DNA of 64,000 bases from Calliopum simillimum (GCA_951812925.1 OX638368.1:120675309-120739308); one strand, 5' to 3'. Shown: positions 32,541 to 43,750, counted from the first letter of the stretch. Made by a program: numbers and translations. Notes: generated by a model not told the origin, from the letters alone.

Positions 32541-33065
32541 ACTGTGGAACAAAATTTGGTCGAAAAAAGTTAACTCGGATCTGACGCTGCGGGGTGAAAA
32601 TATAGGTAAAAAAAAGACCATTTGGCCCATTTTGTTCAAGTTGGTTCTAGTTTTCGAGAAAAGGCCGTTTAAATTTTGGACCTTGAACTATGTGGTTTTT
32701 TCGATATATCTCTTCAGCAAATTAAGTTTTATTGCATCTGATGATGGGGTTTTGTTCGTCCTTTAAAATGCATTTCCGGCAAGTTAGAGCACAAAATTCC
32801 CAAAAAAGTGATATTTTTCGCCTTTTATGACATTCGGCTCAATAGTAATCACCCGAGTGGTGGATTTATGCATTTTAACCTATAGCTGAGATCCATACAA
32901 ACACTTTGATATAACACATGTGGCATATGGGCAAGAATTTCTCAAGTGAGCCACCTAAGAAATTAAATGTAAAAAACGCTTTAACAAAATGATGTTTTCT
33001 GACAACTAAGAAAAATTTTGCAAAAAATGTTTTTTTAGAGATATTTAGCGTAGGTCGGGAAATAT
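32541..33065. mobile_element. Interspersed repeat X, copy 1
   Basis: From CACTGTGGAACAAAATTTGG to about AGCGTAGGTCGGG this block matches 45090-45735 in inverse orientation, including the phrases AAAAGACCATTTGGCCCATT, GGCCGTTTAAATTTTG and ATCACCCGAGTGGTGGATTT. It interrupts the LINE within the linker and replaces its reverse-transcriptase core. The short frame crossing it is not a gene. Family unknown; this copy is internally shorter than copy 2. Confidence 0.7.
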
Positions 33066-33848
33066 GATACTGTTATGCTTCAGTCTGATTTGAAATGATT
33101 CGAAATTTGGTGCTTTAAAAATAACTTGCATCTAAATCCAGATAAATGCCAAACAAAAACGTTTTCTAGGAAGAAAAACAATATAAAATATGATTATGTA
33201 TTGAAAGACAAAAACATTTGTCGTGTGTATTTTGTTAAAGATCTAGGTGTCTATTTTGATGACAAAACAACATTTGATGAACATATAAATCAAATATGTA
33301 AGAAAGCAGCTTCTCTGCTTGGCTTTATAAAAAGGTGGGCCAAAGAATTTAATAATTCATTAGTAACGATAACTTTATATAATACGATTGTGCGTCCTCA
33401 CTTGGAGTACGCTAGTCAAGTTTGGTCACCATTTTCTAATGTTCATATTGATAGAATCCAAAGAATCCAAAAAAATTTTATTCGATTTGCTTTGAATGGC
33501 CTAAATTGGGTTGATTCTTCAAATCTTCCTCCTTATGAGGATCGTTTGAAGCTACTTAAAATGCAGTCTCTACGGGGACGCAGAGATAATGCAGATATTC
33601 TTTATTTGCACCAACTTATCACTGGGTCCCTTGCTGCTCCAGAGCTTTTAAACTATATTTTTTTCAGTGTAAATCGGAGAAGCGATCGTAATTCTCCGCA
33701 ATTATTTTATCAGCCGGTTAGCAGAACTAATTATATGTTATCAGCTCCTTCTAATCGAATGACAACCCTTGTCAATAATTGTGAATTTTATAATATTAAC
33801 TTATCAAAAGGTCAACTCAAACTTAGATTGAAAAATAACTGTAATTAG
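33066..33848 (+). pseudogene. LINE ORF2 reverse-transcriptase C-terminus
   Basis: LQSDL, then FEIWCFKNNLHLNPDKC and, from the longest frame (33126-33848), DLGVYFDDKTTFDEHI and RPHLEYASQVWSPF, all hallmark phrases of the thumb and following region in CR1/Jockey LINEs. The catalytic YxDD block is absent. The C-terminus is at 33848. Confidence 0.85.
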
Positions 33849-34367
33849 TTGTCTTTGTCATCACTTAGAACGATTTTTTTGTCATAGTTTGCTTAATGCA
33901 TGGTTTTTGTTAGTGTATTGTCCGAGCCAAATAGCATGCAGGGTTAAATTTTTTCAGACATCCCATCTTTGATTTGTATGAATATTTATATGCAAGTGTA
34001 TGAAAATACTCTTACATATTCATGTACATATAGGCTAGAGCGGTATGTTGTGAAAGTGTGATAAAGCTACGGGATATGAAACAAAACAAAGATAATATTA
34101 ACTTGCATGGTTTTTATCCCTTATTTCAGGAATTTTTATAAAAAGCTTAAAATTTAATTCATAGCCTTTTTTGCTAATTGGCTAAGAAGGCTATTAGCTG
34201 CAGTAGCTAAACTCGATTATTAAAAAAAAAAATATGAAAACATGCAACTTCATATTGTGATGAATTAGCTACACAATTACGGTTTTTATTGATATTTTAT
34301 ACATATTAATAAATGAACTGTGCAAATACACGACAAATAGGGGACACAAAATAAAATACAGAACATT
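33849..34367. other. Remainder of the composite insertion, nothing recognised
   Basis: AT-rich DNA between the LINE 3' end and the right terminus of the outer element. No gene seen. Confidence 0.35.
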
Positions 34368-34459
34368 TGTATGTCCCGTATTTCTCAAATAAATTCCGGG
34401 GACAAGTAGCCGAAATACAGAACTGTCCCCGGAAATACAGGACGGTTGGTCACCGTAAC

Positions 34460-34917
34460 TATGGTGCTTGTACTATAATGTTCAAAGTTAATATAATTTC
34501 ACCGTCATACTAAAATTTAACCAATATTTTATCTTCGCCAACCTCTTGAGTAGTATACGAATACGGAGAGTATTGTTTTTTTTACACAAGTTAAGCTATA
34601 TCACCGGATTTCTAATATCATCTAAGCTGGGGCGCACTAAAAACATGACATGACGCAATAAAAAGAAATTCATATTTGTGTTTAGGATATCTAAATCTCT
34701 TGGGTATTCTAAAATCTTAAATTTTGTTGTACAGTGCTTTTAATCAACTGATATTTTGTTGATTAGCTGCAATGACCGAAAAGATTCAACTCATTTAATT
34801 ACCACTTCCAATCGGAATTGTATGAAATTATGAGTTAGTGGTAATTATGCGACTGAATTGAATTTATTGTATCCAAAAACATGTGAATATTTAATATTAA
34901 TATTTAATTTTAATATG
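34460..34917. repeat. Upstream duplicon, copy 3
   Basis: Resumes the IR-3 upstream DNA exactly where it broke at 28367: CTATGGTGCTTGTACTATAA, then the tract ending TTTGTTGATTAGCTGCAATG. Matches 5260-5600. Confidence 0.75.
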
Positions 34918-34919
34918 TA

Positions 34920-35447
34920 GAGTAGAACGGGGTAATGTCGTGCACTGGCTGTTTTAGCCCAAAGAATTGAATGATTAACCAACTGTTCGTAAGGTAGGGA
35001 CTGCTGACCTACTGAGCCTATGCATATAATACTAGCAATTTTCACCAGTACGTCTCTACAGAGTAACCTTTTTTTCAAAACGCACGCTTTCGGGACGATA
35101 AAAGTGTTTTTTCATCGGGTCAGAAAAATAATTTTCCTTGCGGGAAAATATACTAGGTAAGTGTTTTCTGAAACGAAATATCCTGCCAAAGAAAATAAGT
35201 ATTTGGTTTTGGAAAAAAAATTTGGGCTTCACCGAGTTATCGAAGTTGACCTTTAAAACTACCATTGGGGTAATGTCGTGCACATTCACATACACAAACA
35301 CAATTTCTCGCTACACAAATGTTGTTACACACGGATGTAACCAATGAAATTATTTTTCGATCGGATGCTTACTCGTTGCATTCGCTTGAGATGTACGGCT
35401 TTACGAGCATGTCAAAGTTGAGTGCACGACATTGCCCCGTTCTACTC
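34920..35447. mobile_element. TA-target MITE, GAGTAGAACGGGGTAATG termini
   Basis: 528 bp with terminal inverted repeats GAGTAGAACGGGGTAATGTC continuing through GTGCAC. TA precedes the left end; the right neighbour is TT. It shares its body with 39094-39645. Open frames on both strands mirror the inverted structure and are not genes. A Tc1/mariner or pogo-type origin is inferred from the TA site. Confidence 0.75.
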
Positions 35448-36060
35448 TTCTTATATTGAATAGTTTTTCTGTACATATTGTCGTGTGATTGTAGATTATT
35501 GTATCCTTTCTCATTTTTGCTACTTTTCAGGAGAGCAAAAAAACTGTTTCTTGCCAGATTTTGATAAGAATGTATTATTTTTTTCCTGTTCTATTTTTAA
35601 GATAGCATTGCTTCTTTTAACCAAATGCCATTAACTTAAGAAATAAACGAACTTTTAAAAGATAGGTGTTATTGTTTTGCATGAAAATATTTCGTTTTTG
35701 GAATTGTTGAAGAAAACTTAAGCAGATTATCAGAAAGGTTCCTGACCCCTTTCAGGGTTCTTGGACCCATTTCTCTAAACAAATTTACTTTTCTAATCGA
35801 TAGCAAAAAGCCGGAAAAAAATCTTGCGCCATATTAGGGGTGTCCCCTCTCAAATGAGCTTTGATCTTCGTTTTCAAAAAAATTTTATGTTAAACCCGGG
35901 AGATTTGACACCTTTTTGGTTGAACTGATATAAAACCAAAATTAGGACACATTTTGAAGGAAATTAAACAGGAATTTATTCTTTAATTAAAAAACAGTAC
36001 CTACTTCAACTTAATTAAAAAAAATTGCAAATATGTTTTTTTTTCTAATTTAAAAAATGC
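35448..36060. repeat. Duplicon segment shared with 58000-58520
   Basis: TTATTGTATCCTTT onward, with CATTGCTTCTTTTAACC, a run ending TTATTGTTTTGCATGAAAAT and GGACCCATTTCTCTAAACAA, matches 58010-58500. No gene. Confidence 0.55.
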
Positions 36061-36066
36061 TATAAA

Positions 36067-36111
36067 GTGCCAAATCACCCAAGACACCATATCATGGGTG
36101 ATTTGGCACCC
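36067..36111. other. Perfect hairpin GTGCCAAATCACCC
   Basis: GTGCCAAATCACCC and GGGTGATTTGGCAC face each other across about 15 bases; the right arm runs on to CCTA. The sequence type resembles the TIRs of TA-target elements in the window, so this is probably two termini brought together by deletion. Confidence 0.6.
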
Positions 36112-36119
36112 TAGGTGGA

Positions 36120-36410
36120 TTTTTAGTTTTTTTTTTTTGCCAGAATTGTTGCACGTTTTCGAATAAGATGTACATGTTTCATGTGACCACATACGGCATA
36201 TAACGCATTGAATCCAATCATCTGGCTTAGTGGTTTGTGCATAGTCTGTTCCACATTTAACGCAGATTCATCTTGAAAGAAAATATTTTCGTCACATTCA
36301 TCGGAAGAATCATAACTAGTATCCACATTATGATAATAACACCTTTTCTTTCGAACCACCATAAATACTGCGTAAAAATGCCACGCAACGAACAAACAAG
36401 CTCACTTGCG
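36120..36410 (-). pseudogene. Pogo-like transposase C-terminal tail
   Basis: Minus-strand DTSYDSSDECDENIFFQDE, then after a frameshift DDWIQCVICRMWSHETC and ..KTC. An acidic Ser/Asp/Glu stretch followed by a PHD-like W-x-x-C-x-x-C-x3-W-x-H-x-x-C ending is what many insect pogo/Tigger-type (DDE_1) transposases carry at their C-terminus. The catalytic domain is absent. This is pattern recognition, moderately sure. Confidence 0.55.
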
Positions 36411-36464
36411 CTCGTATTCATCCGAAATCTAAATCACATTGAATTCAGTTTGTTTTGATATACA

Positions 36465-37665
36465 TAGACCGAAAAAAATATTGGCACACTTATTGTTTTG
36501 GAATATATGAGGTGAAAACGCAAGTTGTATGAGGTTTTTCATTGAAAAGTTACTGTTTTTCTATAAGGTTTTGGTTGTTTTTGTTGTCAGAATAAAAGGA
36601 GGCATTTCTATATGTAATTTTCCCCAATTTTTGTGCGAAAAAAGTATTGGCACAAGCGGAGTTTTTAAATGATACCAAAAAAATCAACCCTGATTAATAA
36701 CTCTCAATGTAAATAAATTAGGGGAATCCCAATTTGAATTGAATTTACAAGCGCTTTGTCATTTTTGGTGCGTTTATTGTGCAGTTTTAACGAGGTGTCA
36801 GCAAAAGGGGACGAAAAGGCCCAGAAACGACCATTTCTGAACGAAAAAAAATTTTAAGCCTTCGATCCCAAGGGAATTCGTTTGCTGAAATCGGAAATAT
36901 TGTTAATAAGAGCCGATTTACTGTTCGAAGTATGCTAAGACGCTATAAAAATAAGGAAAACCTTGAAAATGCGGAATGAAGTGGTCGACCAAAAAATTTA
37001 CACAAAAGGAAGAGCGGTTTGTTGTTAACATCATTAAGAAAAATCCAAAAACAAGTTCTTCTGAAATTTCAACAAACTTAAAGGAAACTTCAAATACCAT
37101 TGTTACGCGAAGGATGGATCAAAATGTTTTAAAATTGGACGGATTTTACTCTAGAGCGCCTCGAAAAAAACGCTTTTGTCAGTGACATCAATAAAAAGAA
37201 GAGAGTTTGCAAAAACTTACATTAACAAGCCATCAAGCTTCTGAAACGTCCTCATGCTTACGGGCGAAAGTAAATTCAACACTTACCGCTATGATGGTCA
37301 GGTTCGAGTGTGGACGAAAGAAAACACAGATGGGCTCTTTACTTGTGCGGGAGTGCATGGCCGCAACTGGTGTCGGGTAACTTGTGTTCAATGATGGAAT
37401 TATGGATAAAATGGTTTACCTATTATAAAAGAAAATTAAAAAAGAGTGCTGAAAAACTTAACCTTTCATCCCAGTATTACTTACAACAGGACCCAAACGA
37501 CGATCCCAAACATACCGCTATGATTGCTGAGGAATGGAAACTTTACAACACTACCCACAGATTGAAAACTCCTCCTCAATCACCTGACACAAATCCGATT
37601 GAGCATTTGTGGAATGAATTGGGAAAGCGCACGGAACATCACCACATTAAACATACTGTTTATTT
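36465..37665 (+). pseudogene. Tc1-type (DD34E) transposase relic
   Basis: Plus-strand pieces in order: a helix-turn-helix (SFAEIGNIVNKSRFTVRSML), KKNPKTSSSEIST, then QQDPNDDPKHTAMIAEEW and TPPQSPDTNPIEHLWNELG, i.e. the second Asp and the Glu of a Tc1 transposase (usual QDNDPKHTA, SPDLNPIEHLW). Stops and frameshifts interrupt every domain. The left end may be at CGAAAAAAATATTGGCACA (36470); the right end is lost. Confidence 0.8.
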
Positions 37666-38487
37666 TATTAGTTTATTTCTCGACTTTAAAAATTTTTTTG
37701 ACTTTATCAACATGTTTTGAACATTTTTAAATACATTTTAGGACACTTTACTCTACTATAACTCGAGAACCAATTGAGATAATCTCTTTACTTTAAAAGT
37801 ATTTTGCTTGTTTTTGCCAGCGCTACAAATTACGTCTTCACAACCTTTTTGAAAATCAACACCCAGTGGGTGCAAATGAAAAAAAAACTGATTTTTTGTA
37901 ACTTTGGTGGTCTCTACCGCTCAAAATATCAACTTATGGATATCGCGTTCAAGATCAAAAATACGTAGAATTTTATTGTCCGTAGTATTTTTGCAAAATA
38001 TTTTCCTGCCCGACCAAAAGGAAACGAGATAAATTGAATCAAACATATTTCATGATGGCAGCTAAGGCGCAAGGGTGGGGAGGTTACCTTTTGCAGTGCG
38101 CCATTTTTTCTAGGCATTGTACCAGGCATTAAAATAAGCAGCAGTAATACCCTATTTCTGCAGTAATAACTTCAAATTTGTAGTAATAACTTCAGAATAT
38201 TGTAGAAAATTGTAATAATAATTTTCACCCAAATTCATATTACTTTGTTTTGAGTTAATCGTTGAAACTAAATACTCATTTTATTTCGCATATAACCGTT
38301 GTTTAAGTTGTCTTACCTCACCAATCTGGACTAAGATGTAGCAACCACAATAAGTACTCGGCAACTCTACTTTAAACATATTTTTATAAATGCAAGAGAA
38401 ATGGAAAATAGCGAAGATGAAAATGCATTCGAAAAAAATTTCACTATAAATTTTCAATTTTAAATTAAATCATTGCCATGATATCTG
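37666..38487. other. Spacer, nothing recognised
   Basis: AT-rich DNA without supported genes or repeats shared within the window. Confidence 0.35.
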
Positions 38488-40184
38488 TTTTTATACCCTA
38501 CACCCAGGGTATATTCACTTTGTCCTTCCGTTTGTAACGCAGAGAAGGAGGCGTGGCAGATATAGAAAAGTATATATATTCTTGATCAGCGTCACCTCCT
38601 GAGTCGATATAGCCATGTCCGTCTGTCTGGCTGGGTGGCTGGCTGGCTGTGTGTTGAAATACACTTTTTGGGAAAACTGAGTAAGATAATTCAATGAAAT
38701 TTGAGACACTGCCTCCGCCGTCAAAGATAGCTCGGGGGATTGAAAATGAGCGAAATCGGTCAACGGACACGCCTACCGCCCATACAAAAATTATATTCAA
38801 AATGCAATTTTAGGAGTATTTTTCACGACAATGAAACCAAAATACGCATAAATACTAAGAACTGTAAGCGCAAGCTCTGAGAAAAAATTTAACGAATTCG
38901 GACAAGAGGGCGTGGCACCTCCGATTTAAGCAAAAGCTTCAAAACGCTATACTGAAAGCGTTTTTTGAGATATTCGAACCAAATTCGACTCAGACACTAA
39001 GTATCATAAATGAAAGCTCTCGACAAAAATTGGGTGAAATCGAACAAGGCAGCGTGGCACCTCCCATATAAACAGAAGTTTCAAAATGCTATAGAGTAGA
39101 ACGGGGTAATGTCGTGCAGGGGGTAATGTCGTGCACTGGCTGTTTGAGCCCAAAGAATTGAATGATTTACCAACTGTTCGTAAGGTAGGGACCTGCTGAC
39201 CTACTGAGCTTATGCATATAATACTAGCAATTTTCACCAGTTCGTCTCTACAGAGTAACCTTTTTTTCAAAACGCATGCTTTCGGGACGATAAAAGTGTT
39301 TTTTTATCGGGTCAGAAAAATAATTGTCCTTCCGGGAAAATATACCAGGTAAGTGTTTTCTGAAACGAAATATCCTGCCAAAGAAAAGAAGTATTTGGTT
39401 TTGGAAAAAAATTTTGGGCTTCACCGAGTTATCGAAGTTGACCTTTAAAACGACCATTGGGGTAATGTCGTGCACATTCACTTACACAAACACAATTTCT
39501 CGCTACACAAATGTTGTTACACATGGATGTAACCAATGAAATTATCTTTCGATCGGATGCTTACTCGTTTCATTCGCTTGAGATGTACGGCTTTACGAGC
39601 ATGTCAAAGTTGGGTGCACGACATTGCCCCGTTCTACTCTACACAACATATTATGTACTTCACACTTGTATAATAATGAATAAATACATGATAATGCTAA
39701 ATCTCCACTAATAGAACCACTACCTATCATTTCTCACACATTTTGGTACCTTTACTATACTCGGAAAACAATGCACGACATTACCCCACCAATTTGAGGG
39801 GGGTAATGTCGTGCACATTTTTTTTTTCTTCACTTACACAAACACAATTTCTCGCTACACAAATGTTGTTACACATGGATGTAACCATCGAAATTATCTT
39901 TTGATCGGATGCTTACTCGTCGCATTCGCTTGAGATGTACGGCTTTACGAGCATGTCAAAGTTGAGTGCACGACATTGCCCCGTTCTACTCTACTGAAAG
40001 AGTTTTTTGAGATAATCCAACCAAACTTCACTCAAATACTAAAGACTATAAATGTACGCCCTAAGCTAAAACTAGACGAACTCGGACAAGAGGGCGTGGC
40101 ACCTCCCATATGAGCAAAATTTTAAAAATACTGCAGTGTAGGGTATTTAATGTTTGGCCAGGCCAAATTTTACACCCTTACTGG
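38488..40184 (+). mobile_element. DINE-1/mini-me-like Helitron, copy 2, with a nested MITE
   Basis: Same left end (TTTTTATACCCTACACCCAG), same core and GGCTGGGTGG satellite, same internal GGCGTGGCACCTCC repeats and terminal hairpin TTTGGCCAGGCCAAA. It ends CTTACTGG instead of CTTACTAG. A TA-target MITE (39094-39991) sits in one internal repeat. Confidence 0.75.
39094..39991. mobile_element. TA-target MITE, chimeric double copy, nested in DINE-1
   Basis: The outer ends GAGTAGAACGGGG..CCCCGTTCTACTC are flanked by TA on both sides (39092-39093, 39992-39993), and the intact site GCTATACTGAAAG is seen in the neighbouring internal repeat at 38948. Inside, a full copy of the 34920-type body (to about 39643) is followed by about 140 bp of other sequence and a second right half that starts at GGGGGGTAATGTCGTGCAC (39797). 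Confidence 0.8.
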
Positions 40185-40204
40185 TTTAATATTAATATTT
40201 AGTA

Positions 40205-41045
40205 GGGTAAGGGAGGGAAATATAGACCACCAATTTTACTTTTTTAAATAAAACTCAAAAAACAAAAAATAAAACAATTAATTTTATGCCATTCATTAAA
40301 GAAAACAATTTTCCTTTATTCTGATTCACTTTAGATAAATATCTCATCAGGATAGAGAAAAAAAATTAAAAAACTGAAAATACTCAAAATGAAGATAAAA
40401 AAAAGTGTAGTGCTATATGGACTATATAGTCCATATTGCCCCACATGTCACTTCCACATCCGGCACATTTTTCATGACTCCAAGAACGTAAGATTACACA
40501 TTCAACTCAAAATTCGCCACGGCGATCTTCTGAGTAAAGGGTATTACTTATATGCATTTTTCATGTTCTTTTCCTTTGTAGCTTACGAATTACAAATAAT
40601 GACCATCAGACTCGTCATGAAAACTGCAGCTAGATTCCCCATCTGAAGAAGAAGATATATACAGTTGTTTTTGAGGCTTTTATCTTTGGTGGTCCATATT
40701 ACCCACAGCACGTGTTGGTGAAATAAGTGGTTTTTAACCAAAAGTCTTGTGGCTAATGAATGAATTTGTGCTCATAAATAATAAATAGTATTCACTGACT
40801 TTATATAATTAAACATTTATATAAAAACGCTATGTCTTTAAAGTGAAATAATGAAATATACTCACTAGAAAAAATTATCACTGATCTTTTTTTTAGAAAA
40901 ATCAACTTTACAGAAACATGCGACTTCACCGAACGCTAAAATTGCACTGTTATAAGCTTTAGGTATTAGCGTTAAGTTTGAACATGAATAACGGTAAGTC
41001 CTATGTACGTATTACCGACGTAGTCCATATTTCCCTTTCTTACCC
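40205..41045. mobile_element. TA-target element, GGGTAAGGGAGGGAAATAT termini
   Basis: Imperfect terminal inverted repeats of about 24 bp (GGGTAAGGGAGGGAAATATA and, mirrored, GGGTAAGAAAGGGAAATATG), with TA on both outer sides. On the minus strand at about 40600-40655 a short acidic reading (SSSSDGESSCSFHDESDG) recalls the acidic tail of pogo-like transposases, so it could be a deletion derivative of such an element. No transposase is left. Confidence 0.7.
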
Positions 41046-41385
41046 TATTTATCACTTGAATAAGCCATTAAAAAAATTTTGCTAAAAAATTGCAAATAAA
41101 AACACAAAAAATTCTGCAACAATAATATTTTCTTATTCAATCCCTGCGTTGTACATTTTTACTGTACTAGTTCTGTTCATAATTCTTGATTACAAATAAG
41201 GCAACTTGTAATCATCTTATCGAAAATGCCATTCTCAAAAGCCTGGAACATTAATTACATTTAATTTCATTTTATTTAATAAATCATATAGAATGTACTG
41301 TGTAACATTTGATCAATATATCTATCAATAAGGTATGTACTAAGTTTAGCCCTTCAGCTTAGAACTGGTGGGATAATATACATAC
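41046..41385 (-). promoter_or_regulatory. IR-4 3' flank
   Basis: 41170-41345 matches 52735-52920 upstream on the plus strand of IR-5 (AATTCTTGATTACAAATAAG, AATAAATCATATAGAATG, TGTGTAACATTTGATCAATA), and part of it matches 59325-59410 next to IR-6. It differs from the 3' flank of IR-1/IR-2, which divides the six copies into two subgroups. Confidence 0.55.
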
Positions 41386-43503
41386 CTATTTCTTAAAAAA
41401 TATGCTCATAAATAATTCGAATGAAAAAACGATTACAGAAACAAGATATCCCATCCCAAGCATTGCCCATCCAATACTGAAATGCGATAAGTCCAGTGCA
41501 TTGAATAACTGCTCATGATCAACGAAAAAATGCAGAATTCCAGCTTCAATACCATCCTGGATGAGGTCATTAATAGCTTTCTCCATCAAACCCGCCTCGA
41601 ATGCCTTTAAAAGTAGGCTGTCCATCACCTCATGGTATGGTGAAGTGAATGGCAGAATGAAACCATAAACCATGCTATAGAAATCCACTTTGAGCAAACG
41701 TACACGTGGGGTACGCAGGAAATATTGTTGATGAGCATAAAAATCATATACCCACTGTGGCATTATAGATATAACGGAATTGTTAAGTTGTCGCTGATGT
41801 TGCAGCGCAATATTATAATCGACCATTTTTATTTTGGCGCGCAATTGTTGGTCATCAGCAAAAAGTGGTAAGAAAGATTCAACCATATCAATAGAATATG
41901 GTGAGGCAATGACATCAGAGTAGCTATTCAATTGTGGTTCATAAATCACGGTAGTTAAGAAACTGGTCAAAAGTGTTATATACGAATTTGCCACTAGAAA
42001 ACCGAATAAAATTTGCAGTAAATACATCAATATTAATTGTTTTTTCTGATGTTTTGGTTGTGCAGCGTTTTGAGAAAACATTATTAGTGCTAAGGATTGT
42101 AGTATAGAACACGTGAATGGATAAAACTCATATTTGAGGTAACGTAGTAGAGATTTGTCGGTAATCTTATTCACAGCAAATTCCACACTTTCGTGAGCAA
42201 CAACGTTTATATAGGCTGATTTGGTATCGAAAACATTAGTTTCCTCCTGCCGGTTGATCCCAACGGTCTTATGTTCATCGCTGCCAGAAAGACATTTTTC
42301 AATGTTTTTCTCATCATCTGTAGTTTTAAAATATTTAATTGATTTTCTTTCGAAAACTGCTATGCGTTTTTCATCTTTGCTTCCAAGAGAACTTGAAATT
42401 TTTCGAAACAACTGAACAATTTGTGAACTTAAATAATTCTTAGCAATAATGATCATTGCAGTTGTGGCATTTTCTGCATTTTGTTTAGATGTAGTAGAGT
42501 TTTGCATTTTTTGCCGTAAGTTATCTCCCACATAATACAAAAATGCTACTATGAGTACATAACTGACTAAAGTTATCCACAAAGTTTTATGAAATGGCGC
42601 CAACAGATATTGCGATACATTTATTGGTTTGGCATGCGGCACTTGCAGATAAAGTTTAAGTAATTGAAAAGTAAAAGTATTCAGCCATTGTTCATTGTAC
42701 ATAGAAAAGGCATGCACTGAAATATCAATGTGACCTTTCTTTAAAGCTTTGATCATATCGTCGTAGTTTATGGCAGCGGGATAAGGAGGTGGCAGCATAA
42801 CTTCTTCAATGCTTGCATTATAGTGATTAATGAAATACATAAAAGCTTTCATATATTGTCCCGTGTACACCAAGTGTCCTTTACGATTTATATACTGAAA
42901 TACTGACGGTGGATTCATACCTAAAGGTGTTCGTATGGGTTGTCCCAAAAAATCGCTAGGCAGCACTAAACGAAAATAATCCCGCGTATTATGCACCATA
43001 ATGACATGAACTTTGGGAAAGGGACGATAACTGGCAAAATGCAGTTGTTTGGTCGCTTGGAAAGCAAAAAGTGCCATGACCCGCGTATAACCTTGTGACC
43101 AACACCAATTGAAAAGCCATTGCAGCTGCTGAAGTTCCGTCATGGGCTGCTGCACAATGAAAAGCAATTTTGTTTCATGCATTCGATGCAGCAGTTGATT
43201 GAGTAGCTTCATTGGTTCCATGTCTTCTGTAGAGTTCTTGAGATGGACTACTGTCATCAGCTGTTTCTTAAATGCGTGTATTAGTCGGTAGCTTATGTTG
43301 CCAGTTATCATGAGTTGTGGTAGCTGTGTTGTCATTAAATTATGCGATTTATCGAGGGTTATGAAAATATTTGTTTCAATATCTGGTAACATATTGAGTT
43401 CATGAATTTTTTCTTGCACCGTCGTTGAGTTAATTGCATTGGTATTATAGACTTGCATCATAATTAATATGATCGATATTTTATTTAAATATTTTGTATG
43501 CAT
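41386..43503 (-). CDS. IR-4: divergent ionotropic receptor (chemoreceptor), intact
   Basis: An intact 705-residue copy of the same receptor. I start it at the ATG at 43503 (MHTKYLNKIS), which matches the start of the sister genes; an in-frame ATG 33 bp upstream is not conserved. Signal peptide ~1-24, amino-terminal domain to ~190, S1 to ~300, TM1 near 306-326, charged loop to ~458, pore and TM2 ~465-520, S2, and TM3 ending ELFMSIFFKK. The loop contains the 15-residue segment around NVVAHESVEFAVNK that IR-1 and IR-2 lack. Expected to be a cation-channel chemoreceptor subunit in sensory dendrites. Ligand unknown. Its start methionine is followed by His where the sister copies have Tyr, and the C-terminal residues differ, so it is diverging but not decaying. 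Confidence 0.9.
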   Translation of the reverse strand: MHTKYLNKISIILIMMQVYNTNAINSTTVQEKIHELNMLPDIETNIFITLDKSHNLMTTQLPQLMITGNISYRLIHAFKKQLMTVVHLKNSTEDMEPMKLLNQLLHRMHETKLLFIVQQPMTELQQLQWLFNWCWSQGYTRVMALFAFQATKQLHFASYRPFPKVHVIMVHNTRDYFRLVLPSDFLGQPIRTPLGMNPPSVFQYINRKGHLVYTGQYMKAFMYFINHYNASIEEVMLPPPYPAAINYDDMIKALKKGHIDISVHAFSMYNEQWLNTFTFQLLKLYLQVPHAKPINVSQYLLAPFHKTLWITLVSYVLIVAFLYYVGDNLRQKMQNSTTSKQNAENATTAMIIIAKNYLSSQIVQLFRKISSSLGSKDEKRIAVFERKSIKYFKTTDDEKNIEKCLSGSDEHKTVGINRQEETNVFDTKSAYINVVAHESVEFAVNKITDKSLLRYLKYEFYPFTCSILQSLALIMFSQNAAQPKHQKKQLILMYLLQILFGFLVANSYITLLTSFLTTVIYEPQLNSYSDVIASPYSIDMVESFLPLFADDQQLRAKIKMVDYNIALQHQRQLNNSVISIMPQWVYDFYAHQQYFLRTPRVRLLKVDFYSMVYGFILPFTSPYHEVMDSLLLKAFEAGLMEKAINDLIQDGIEAGILHFFVDHEQLFNALDLSHFSIGWAMLGMGYLVSVIVFSFELFMSIFFKK

Positions 43504-43750
43504 TTTAGCTCTATTTTGGATAGAAGAATTTAGCACTAATTTAATAAAGTTTTTTGTATCTATATTGTAATGTTTTACCTTTGGCTTTTCAAAAATAAGT
43601 GAATCCTTTAATGATTTACCGCAGATTGATCATTAAGCATATTTGTAAAATAAGACGTGGTGATTTCTTATTTGTACTGTAATACATTTAAAAAATATTA
43701 AATCACCCAAGGAGTCTTGCAATAATGTTGGCAGCTGTACAATAATTACA
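43504..43750 (-). promoter_or_regulatory. Conserved IR 5' flank (candidate promoter), copy 4
   Basis: Carries AAATCATTAAAGGATTCACT and AAAGGTAAAACATTACAATA on the minus strand, as in the sister genes, but lacks the TTTATATTTCAATGTGCG stretch further upstream. Confidence 0.5.

Larger units (their letters stand above)
30640..33850 (+). mobile_element. CR1/Jockey-like LINE, internally deleted and interrupted
   Basis: In order on the plus strand: a PHD-like zinc-finger ORF1, an endonuclease remnant, the linker to reverse transcriptase, a foreign insert at 32541-33065 in place of the catalytic reverse-transcriptase core, and the reverse-transcriptase thumb/C-terminus. It is dead. It is nested in the 28368-34459 insertion. 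Confidence 0.8.
28368..34459. mobile_element. 6.1-kb composite insertion bounded by GTTACGGTGACCA repeats
   Basis: The ends are GTTACGGTGACCA (28368-28380) and its complement TGGTCACCGTAAC (34447-34459). TATG precedes and follows (28364-28367, 34460-34463), and sister units show the unbroken site ACTATGGTGCCTG (for example at 16836). Both ends carry several GGGGACA motifs in inverted orientation. Inside are a foldback element and a CR1-like LINE that itself contains another insert, so the outer element is at least two insertion layers older. No transposase for the outer element was found. Superfamily unknown. Confidence 0.7.

Noticed and set aside
36273..36458. Plus-strand frames opposite the pogo-like tail
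   Set aside because: The minus-strand reading has a zinc-finger pattern; the plus-strand frames are shadows.
37929..38129. A short Pro/Arg-rich minus-strand frame as a gene
   Set aside because: No domain, no conserved neighbour and no start context; treated as noise.
42150..42215. The 45-bp loop segment of IR-4/IR-5 as a retained intron (GT..AG borders can be drawn)
   Set aside because: It is too short for a fly intron, stays in frame, and is conserved as protein in IR-3 and IR-6; an in-frame indel is simpler.
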